Source of the DNA: Bacteroidota bacterium
GTDB lineage: Bacteria; Bacteroidota; Bacteroidia; M30B66
NCBI GenBank assembly: GCA_020438185.1
Contig: JAGQVC010000069.1
Location: 1-7,610, forward strand
Direction: 5' to 3'
Length of the DNA: 7,610 nucleotides
In this document: positions 1 to 5,736 of the stretch, piece by piece
Position numbering within the stretch: the first letter of the stretch is position 1
Layout: each line of letters begins with the position of its first letter
Notes under the pieces: model-generated
What the model saw: only the letters and a program-made list of their open reading frames with translations
Databases searched by the model: none
Told to the model about the DNA's origin: nothing
Translations under genes and position numbers: made by a program

Positions 1-2592
1 AATTATGGTATTAATCCCGGTTTTCCCACTTATGCAGGTGGAGTTAATTCCGATTACTGGGTAGCTGGTCATTACATTGACGGTGCAAATTACCGGGCTT
101 TTGTTTGGAAAGGTTTTAATGATTACGATACAATTCGATATCCTGGACAGAACAGAACCCGGTTTACAGGAATGAATAACAATGGATACATAGTCGGTAA
201 TGCCGGTTTCGGTAACCAGATTGGTTTTATTGTATCATACGATGGCAGCGATTTCGGCGAATTCCTTGATATCGAAATTTTGGGAGCTTCTCAAATCTGG
301 CCACAACATATTAATGAAAAAAATGAGGTATCAGGGTATTACCTGGATGCTGATGGCAAAGCTCATGGGTTTTTAATGCTGGCAGATATGGCAATTGACT
401 TTGATCCGCTTTACGATAGTTATGCATTTGTGAATGAAGCGCCTCCTTTCTGGCAACCCAATATGTATTCAGACATTAATTACGCTTACGATCCTTATTT
501 AATGCAGCAGGGGATTGCATCAGAATTTCCACGATTTGCCAATGGTGATGTGATCGAATCATCCACCTGGCCGAGGTGGGATTATTTTGTTGAGGCATAT
601 GGACCTGATAATTTTTACACAGAAGTGCTGGGTCAACCACAGTTAGTGAGAAGAAAAATGCGCACATGGTTCGGAAACAGAGACACCAGTTTCTCAGGGG
701 TTTGTTATGGTATGACATCAACTGCAGCCGCATTTAAATTTCGAAGAGAAATGCTTAATGATCGCTTTCCTGTGTTTGCCGGTATGCAAAACGAAATATT
801 GTGGAATAATACACTTTCACTCACACCGGAATTGGAAAAAGCAATAAGTATGATGCAACTTTATTGCTGGGGCAGGCCTTACGGGTACAATAAAATCCAA
901 TACCAGTATGATCTTGCCGAAGGCTCTGCAGGCCGCATTTTTAGTAATATGTTTCACCATGCATCCAACCCTTTACTGCTTATCCTTGAGCGAAAATGGT
1001 CACCCGGAAACGAACCAATCAGAGGTGCACATGCACTTTTACCTTATCGAATTCAGTTAGTCGAAGATTATAACTATTTGGTTTCCTGCTATGATCCAAA
1101 CTACCCTGGAGATACAAGTATTAAAGTGGGCATAAATAAGTATGGTGACTTTGATGGTCTGGCGGTTTGGGCATTTAATGCAGAAGGAGGAGAACCGGTT
1201 TACAATCCCAATGCCGATTGGAATGCAGGAAATGCCGACGGAATTTATGTATCCGGACCGTTGGAAAATACATTTTTCCAGCCATTTGTTTTTTCACCGG
1301 TTGAAGATGAATCGGGTCCACTTGCTGTTCAGCGCGATGTAGAGAATTTAAGCCTCATTTTCGATACAGATGTTGAGTTTGCATTAACCAGCAATAGCAA
1401 CCCCGGTGATACTCTGGGTTTATGGAATGGCCGCACATTAAGCAGTGCAGGTTTTGGGACTTCGGGCACCAATCCCAACTTCTATCCGGTTCCTATGCGC
1501 TCTGCGTTTTTTACTCCAGAAAACTATTCATTAAAAATGCAAAATTGCAGTTCATCTGAATATTCAGTTTCGCTTTCTGATTTAAACGTAAATACAATTT
1601 ATTTTTTCGACAGGCATCAGGTTAATTCAAGTGATGAGGATGATTTTATTGTTAATGACGGTCTCACCTTTATTAATAATGAAACTGGAAATAAATCATT
1701 TAGCGCAGGAATTTTGGTTGAAACTTCAAATGGAGAAACCATTGAATATGTGGTTAATAATTTAACGGCTGCACAAGGTGAGTCTCTCAGTATTTCTGTT
1801 GTAAACGAATATATGCTGGAAGTAAATAATGGAAACGACGATCAGAATTACACGGTCGAAATTACTTACATGAATGCATCAGAAATGATTCAGTTCGAAC
1901 ACGATAATATTCAGTTTTCTGCCGGAGCTACTCATATTATTTCTCCTTTTCCGCCTTCCGGCGGAGAATTTGAACCATCAATTTTTGTTGATGAGGGACA
2001 AAACGGAAGCTTTGAAGACACTCTGTTTATTGATAATTTAATTCCTGCCCAGATGCATGTTGCCGCCGAAATGGTACAGATTGAAAATACAGGCGGTTCA
2101 CAATCTGTTTTAGTTACAAATTTAGGAGGTGGCGAATTAAACTGGACAGCTTCTGCTTCGGAGGAATGGATAAATCTCACACAATCTTCGGGAACCAACA
2201 CCGGTCTGGTGTCATTTAATGTGAATGCTAATCCCAATTTATCTCAGGATCGCACCGGTTTTATTTATGTTACAGGGAACGGACAATCAGACACGATTGC
2301 AGTTATTCAAGGTGATTTTTCGTTGTTTACCACACAAATAATCGATGATGAAACAGGCTTGAAGTTGTTCCCAAATCCGGCCGACGATTTGGTTAATATT
2401 AGTTTTAACCGGGATTTGAAAATTAATGCGATAGAAGTATTTGACATTACAGGAAGAAAAATGAATACTTTGGTTTTTAGCTCTCCGGGTCAGCAGGCTG
2501 TTGTTATGGTTAATCAACTACCATCCGGAGTTTATTTTATTAATATCACCGCCGAAGGCAGATTATATACTTCGAAGTTTATCAAAAAATAA
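1..2592 (+). CDS. Secreted T9SS cargo protein with HAF-like repeats, papain-like domain and BACON-like domain (5' end missing)
   Basis: The frame is open from base 1, so the Met at 172 is internal and the true start lies outside the window; 863 residues are visible. Numbering from base 1, residues 21-125 hold three HAF-type repeats 43-46 residues apart, each with a VAGH/IVGN/VSGY-like core followed by an aromatic strand. Residues about 210-410 look like a papain-like cysteine peptidase fold: Cys235 in GVCYGM, His344 in GAHALLPY, and Asp365/Asn367 in YDPNYPGD, in the order Cys-His-Asp/Asn. Residues about 695-771 resemble a BACON domain (LGGGELNWTAS, then a YVTG strand). Residues 787-863 are a T9SS type A sorting domain (LKLFPNPADD, VFDITGRK, LPSGVYFINI, ending KFIKK), which predicts export through the outer membrane and surface anchoring or release. 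The sorting domain is firm. The peptidase assignment is inference from motif order, and the domain could be catalytically inactive. Substrate is unknown. A terminator follows about 90 bases after the TAA stop. Confidence 0.9.
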   Translation, partial: NYGINPGFPTYAGGVNSDYWVAGHYIDGANYRAFVWKGFNDYDTIRYPGQNRTRFTGMNNNGYIVGNAGFGNQIGFIVSYDGSDFGEFLDIEILGASQIWPQHINEKNEVSGYYLDADGKAHGFLMLADMAIDFDPLYDSYAFVNEAPPFWQPNMYSDINYAYDPYLMQQGIASEFPRFANGDVIESSTWPRWDYFVEAYGPDNFYTEVLGQPQLVRRKMRTWFGNRDTSFSGVCYGMTSTAAAFKFRREMLNDRFPVFAGMQNEILWNNTLSLTPELEKAISMMQLYCWGRPYGYNKIQYQYDLAEGSAGRIFSNMFHHASNPLLLILERKWSPGNEPIRGAHALLPYRIQLVEDYNYLVSCYDPNYPGDTSIKVGINKYGDFDGLAVWAFNAEGGEPVYNPNADWNAGNADGIYVSGPLENTFFQPFVFSPVEDESGPLAVQRDVENLSLIFDTDVEFALTSNSNPGDTLGLWNGRTLSSAGFGTSGTNPNFYPVPMRSAFFTPENYSLKMQNCSSSEYSVSLSDLNVNTIYFFDRHQVNSSDEDDFIVNDGLTFINNETGNKSFSAGILVETSNGETIEYVVNNLTAAQGESLSISVVNEYMLEVNNGNDDQNYTVEITYMNASEMIQFEHDNIQFSAGATHIISPFPPSGGEFEPSIFVDEGQNGSFEDTLFIDNLIPAQMHVAAEMVQIENTGGSQSVLVTNLGGGELNWTASASEEWINLTQSSGTNTGLVSFNVNANPNLSQDRTGFIYVTGNGQSDTIAVIQGDFSLFTTQIIDDETGLKLFPNPADDLVNISFNRDLKINAIEVFDITGRKMNTLVFSSPGQQAVVMVNQLPSGVYFINITAEGRLYTSKFIKK

Positions 2593-2682
2593 GTTACTCA
2601 CAAAGACCGTTTATAAAATGGTTGATGTGCTTAACACACGATTATCTATTTTCTGATCTGCTCGCGGAAAATAGTTTTTACG

Positions 2683-2735
2683 AAGACCGGGACTCGGAAT
2701 ATGGTTGCTTTTCTGAGTTTCCGGTTTTCTTTTTT
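2683..2735 (+). terminator. Rho-independent terminator after the secreted-protein gene
   Basis: The left arm 2683-2697 (AAGACCGGGACTCGG) pairs with the right arm 2713-2728 (CTGAGTTTCCGGTTTT), with one bulged T and three G-T wobbles. A 15-base loop separates them. The stem runs into a T-rich tract (TTTTCTTTTTT, 2725-2735). It lies 90 bases after the stop of the upstream gene, so it most likely ends that transcript. It also argues against the small downstream gene starting as early as 2622. Confidence 0.72.
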
Positions 2736-2795
2736 CATATTTCAAAAAGATTTTCTACATTGCCCTTTGCCCAACCTGTGTTAAAACTAAATTTT

Positions 2796-3131
2796 ATGCA
2801 GGAAACAACTATTCATGTTAGTGAACATACCATCCGAAACTGGGTGAGTAATGGTTTTTCACAAGAATTAGTGCTTGATGAACTTCGCAAACTTGGAGTT
2901 CTTGAGCATGAAATGGAGATTCATCTTAAGGCCTATAAACAAGCCTTGTTTGAAAAACGAAAAGTTAATGCCTTTATGCTGTTGGGAGCAAGTGCATTAC
3001 TTGGATTGGTCGGCTGTATTATGAGTATGATAAATCCGTTTCCCGATTACTACAATTTGTTTTTGTACGGCACAACTTCCATTGCTGCATTGCTCGCCTT
3101 CGGCGGATTGTATTTACTGCTCGAAGGGTAA
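2796..3131 (+). CDS. Small two-helix membrane protein of unknown function
   Basis: This is a 111-residue protein if translation starts at the ATG at 2796. The frame is open back to an ATG at 2622, but that extension runs through a strong terminator hairpin and its 58 residues look like non-coding translation. The 2796 start follows the A/T-rich leader (AAACTAAATTTT) usual in Bacteroidota, with no Shine-Dalgarno. Residues 8-55 are a charged, helical segment that begins SEHTIRNWVSNGFSQE and continues to KLGVLEHEMEIHLKAYKQA; it may be a short regulatory or protein-contact domain. Two hydrophobic helices follow at about 59-79 and 85-108, joined by a short INPFPD loop, and the protein ends just after the second. 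It is therefore probably an inner-membrane protein with a cytoplasmic N-terminal part. I do not recognise a named family. It stands alone: the next gene begins 178 bases later. Confidence 0.7.
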   Translation: MQETTIHVSEHTIRNWVSNGFSQELVLDELRKLGVLEHEMEIHLKAYKQALFEKRKVNAFMLLGASALLGLVGCIMSMINPFPDYYNLFLYGTTSIAALLAFGGLYLLLEG

Positions 3132-3309
3132 GCGATGCAAACACCTGTTGAGTTAATGAATTATCTTTTACGGCAATTCAGTAAATATATAATTGTGAGG
3201 CATTGTAATTAATTTCGCTATTTACCGGACAGCCGGATTGATATGCAGGTAATTATTTAAGCAGGTTGTCCATTAATTTTGATGGCTTTCGATGTAGCTT
3301 TGTGTCCTG

Positions 3310-5016
3310 ATGAAAGTCGGTACCGCCAAAGCAAAAGTTAATATCCGCAGGAAAGAATACGTCCTGCAGGGGTACGGCAGCATGGCACATACTGCAACTC
3401 AGGTTGAGAATGACCTGTTTGCCAGAGCATTTGTTTTTATTGATGATAACCGAAAAATTGCATTGCTTCATCTGGAATGTGCATTTATTTCTTATCATTT
3501 AAAGAAAGCGGTTTTATCAAAATTAGCTGACCGATTGCCTTCCCATGGCTTGAGTGATGGATCATTGCTTTTTTGCGCAAATTCTACCCATAGCGCTCCG
3601 GGCGGATATTCTCATTATCCTTATTTTAATATAACCACTTCTGGTTTTAGAAGAGATGTTTTTGAGATGTATGCCGAAGCATCGGCTCAGGCACTGGAAT
3701 CGGCATTGAAAAACACGCACGAAGCCCGGTGCTTTTTAAATGCATCGTATTTTGATGAAAGTGCAGATGTAGCATTCAACCGCTCATTGGAGGCATACAA
3801 CCGTAACCCCGACATGGAGACGCAGGATGAGGAACATACTCACCGGGCTGTCAACAGGCTAGTAAGGCAACTGGTTATCAGGAATAACGATTCGGCTGTC
3901 GCCGGATTAATTAACTGGTTTGGTGTTCAGGGGACAAGCATTCCAGCCGGAAGCGGAAAAATACATCCGGATAACAAGGGATTTGCAGCATCAATTCTTG
4001 AAAATGATAAATCGGATCAATACGGGTTTATAGCTGGTTTTTGCGTGGAAGCAGCAGGAGATGTTTCTCCAAATCACCATGGTAATGTTAAACGCTGGCC
4101 GAGGGGGAAATTTGAAGATGCATTCAAATCAGCATATTTTAATGGATTTCTCCAGTTTGAGAAAGCACGCGATATGCTCGAAGACGAAGGACTTCAGATA
4201 GAATTGGGCACTCAACTTGATTTTATTCAGCAATATGTTGATTTTTCTCAGGTTATTTGTGATGCCCGCTACACTTCAGACGGAATGGAACATTTAACGG
4301 CCGAAGCAATTGCAGGGCTTGAGTCTGTTACCGGTGACGAAATTGACCATCCGGGACTGGATTCATTTTCAGCTGCTATGCTGCGACAGTTTATTCGTTT
4401 TAGAGAATTTACCGGCAAATTGCCAATTGTAAATTCCGGTCATAAACGTGCCCGCCTAAAACGGCTTGATGAAGCGCATGGTAATAAATTAAGACTCATT
4501 GACTTTCAGAATAAAAATATTCTGGGCTACAGAAATATTCTGAGGTTGTCTCTGCCATACATGCCTTCGGACGTGACTACAGAGTTAAAACGGCAATTCA
4601 GAAACGGAGGATTACGCGAAAATACATGGGCTCCCGTAATTCTACCTGTTCAAATTCTCCGCATAGGAGCACTTGCAATCCTTGGAGTTCCGGGAGAAAT
4701 AACAACCGCTGCCGGTATTCGACTCAGGCAATCTATTCAGCTCATTCTGGAGCCTGCAGGTATTCTGGATGTTGTAATCACTTCATTATCCAACGAACAC
4801 GGTGGATATTTTTGCACAGCTGAAGAATATGAAGAACAGTCATTTGAAGGGGCGTCTACCTTATTCGGAATCTGGTCATTCGCTGCGCTTCAAACGGAGT
4901 TTGGAAAAATAGCACAGGAATTATTGAAATCTCCCGGTTCCCGCCGGTCAGCAGCCGCTCTTACACCTCCTGTTTTTAGCGATACCGAACTCAATCTGAG
5001 GTCTGCCGGAAATTAA
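3310..5016 (+). CDS. Neutral/alkaline ceramidase-family protein with altered zinc ligands
   Basis: This 568-residue protein matches the N-terminal catalytic domain of neutral ceramidases, zinc amidases that cleave the N-acyl bond of ceramide. Family blocks seen in order: MKVGTAKAKVNI start strand; THSAPGGYSHY (about 93-103); FNRS with Arg158; INWFGVQGTS then HPDNKGFA (about 202-221); AAGDVSPN with candidate nucleophile Ser253; GVPGEITT with Glu463; and YFCTAEEYEEQSFEGAST (from Tyr500). From remembered Pseudomonas and human enzymes, the zinc ligands are two His, one Glu and one Tyr. Glu463 and Tyr500 are kept, but the first His of the HTHS motif is Ser92 and the second His ligand is Gln207. 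His94, Arg158 and Ser253 remain. There is no signal peptide, and the usual C-terminal Ig-like domain is absent. The protein may be cytoplasmic and may have a changed activity, or none on ceramide. The start agrees with the family N terminus; an in-frame TAG at 3295 prevents a longer form. Confidence 0.85.
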   Translation: MKVGTAKAKVNIRRKEYVLQGYGSMAHTATQVENDLFARAFVFIDDNRKIALLHLECAFISYHLKKAVLSKLADRLPSHGLSDGSLLFCANSTHSAPGGYSHYPYFNITTSGFRRDVFEMYAEASAQALESALKNTHEARCFLNASYFDESADVAFNRSLEAYNRNPDMETQDEEHTHRAVNRLVRQLVIRNNDSAVAGLINWFGVQGTSIPAGSGKIHPDNKGFAASILENDKSDQYGFIAGFCVEAAGDVSPNHHGNVKRWPRGKFEDAFKSAYFNGFLQFEKARDMLEDEGLQIELGTQLDFIQQYVDFSQVICDARYTSDGMEHLTAEAIAGLESVTGDEIDHPGLDSFSAAMLRQFIRFREFTGKLPIVNSGHKRARLKRLDEAHGNKLRLIDFQNKNILGYRNILRLSLPYMPSDVTTELKRQFRNGGLRENTWAPVILPVQILRIGALAILGVPGEITTAAGIRLRQSIQLILEPAGILDVVITSLSNEHGGYFCTAEEYEEQSFEGASTLFGIWSFAALQTEFGKIAQELLKSPGSRRSAAALTPPVFSDTELNLRSAGN

Positions 5017-5030
5017 TTCCGGTTTATTAA
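5005..5030 (+). terminator. Possible weak terminator overlapping the stop codon of the ceramidase-family gene
   Basis: CCGGAA (5006-5011) and TTCCGG (5017-5022) form a perfect 6-bp stem around a 5-base loop that contains the TAA stop at 5014-5016. A G-T pair can extend it. The following tract, TTTATTAAT, is only partly T-rich, so this may be a weak terminator or a 3'-end stabilising hairpin. Confidence 0.38.
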
Positions 5031-5109
5031 TACAGCCGAAATAATTCCGGTTAGCAGTTTATTTTATCTTAATTTGAAATCAAAATTCAGCTATTTATTT
5101 CTGTTGGTT

Positions 5110-5138
5110 TTTATCAGTTCTTTATTACTTCTGATAAA
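5110..5138. terminator. Hairpin between convergent genes, possible transcript end
   Basis: TTTATCAG (5110-5117) and CTGATAAA (5131-5138) are a perfect 8-bp inverted repeat with a 13-base loop, lying between the convergent ceramidase-family and phosphatase genes. Neither side has a clean T tract (GGTTTATTC follows on the plus strand, AACCAACAG on the minus strand). It is therefore not a textbook terminator, though its location suits a transcript end. The rest of the 5017-5241 spacer is A/T-rich, with no gene seen. Confidence 0.35.
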
Positions 5139-5241
5139 GGTTTATTCAAGAAATGAAACAAATTAGCTATTCCGTTAAAAACTAAATTTTAATTGCCAGT
5201 AAATTGTATTTTATTCAGAGATTACAACTAAATGATATCAA

Positions 5242-5691
5242 TTAGATTGTTTCATCCGGATAAAAAATTCCAACAATTAAAACATCATCCACTTGTTCCA
5301 AATTTCCCCGCCAGTTCTCGAAAAATTCATCCAGAGCTTCTTTTTGCATATCCGGCGTTAAATGCGAAGTTTCGTAAAGCTTTTCCCTTAATCTTTTCGA
5401 AAGTAGTTTCTTGCCCGAAGGGCCTCCAAACTGATCGGCAAAGCCATCCGTGAACAGATATAAAACGTCGCCCGGGTTGAATTCAAAATTATGATTGGTA
5501 AACGATTCACCACGTCCGCTCGAAAACCCTCCAATTGGTTGCTTGTCAGGCCTGATAACCGTTACAGCGTCTTCGGCCGATTTTATTTTGTTTATTTTAT
5601 CTTCTTTCCTGATAATCCACAAGGGTCGGTTTGCTCCGGCCATTTCAAATTTTCTGTTTTCAAAATCAATGCTAACAACCACAATGTCCAT
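5242..5691 (-). CDS. C-terminal fragment of the SpoIIE-type phosphatase domain
   Basis: This 149-residue piece would start at the ATG at 5691, but the same frame is open back to the TGA at 5737-5739, and the 15 residues between (IERALKQDETENHDG) also fit the domain. It carries the end of the PP2C fold: MDIVVVSIDF, AGANRPLWIIR, DKQPIGG, VLYLFTDGFADQFGGPSGKK with the metal-binding Asp of TDG (5446-5448), and EQVDDVLIVGIFY with the final Asp pair (5284-5289). Alone it lacks the first metal-binding motifs and cannot be an active phosphatase. It could matter only if joined to the upstream part by read-through, or if the two halves assembled after re-initiation 46 bases past the stop. No Shine-Dalgarno is seen before 5691. 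It ends with TAA at 5242, facing the ceramidase-family gene. Confidence 0.7.
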   Translation of the reverse strand: MDIVVVSIDFENRKFEMAGANRPLWIIRKEDKINKIKSAEDAVTVIRPDKQPIGGFSSGRGESFTNHNFEFNPGDVLYLFTDGFADQFGGPSGKKLLSKRLREKLYETSHLTPDMQKEALDEFFENWRGNLEQVDDVLIVGIFYPDETI

Positions 5692-5736
5692 TCCGTCGTG
5701 GTTTTCAGTTTCGTCCTGTTTTAATGCTCGTTCAAT

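Noticed and set aside
1932..2517. Minus-strand open frames opposite the secreted-protein gene (1932-2237 and 2287-2517).
   Set aside because: They overlap well-supported BACON-like and sorting-domain coding sequence and show no domain-like protein features.
2606..2622. A short hairpin (ACCGTTT / AAATGGT) soon after the stop of the secreted-protein gene.
   Set aside because: Seven pairs, mostly A-T, with one wobble, a 3-base loop and no T tract after it. The hairpin at 2683-2735 is a far better terminator.
3295..3302. TAGCTTTG matches the Bacteroidota -7 promoter consensus TAnnTTTG just before the ceramidase-family gene.
   Set aside because: No TTG/TTTG lies at the right distance upstream (the nearest TTG leaves a 26-base spacer), and the start codon would be only 7 bases downstream, forcing a near-leaderless transcript. 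A chance match is as likely.
3170..4603. The 12-base word ACGGCAATTCAG occurs both in the 3132-3309 spacer and inside the ceramidase-family gene (near 4590).
   Set aside because: A shared 12-mer is expected by chance about once or twice in a window of this size, and there is no flanking similarity.
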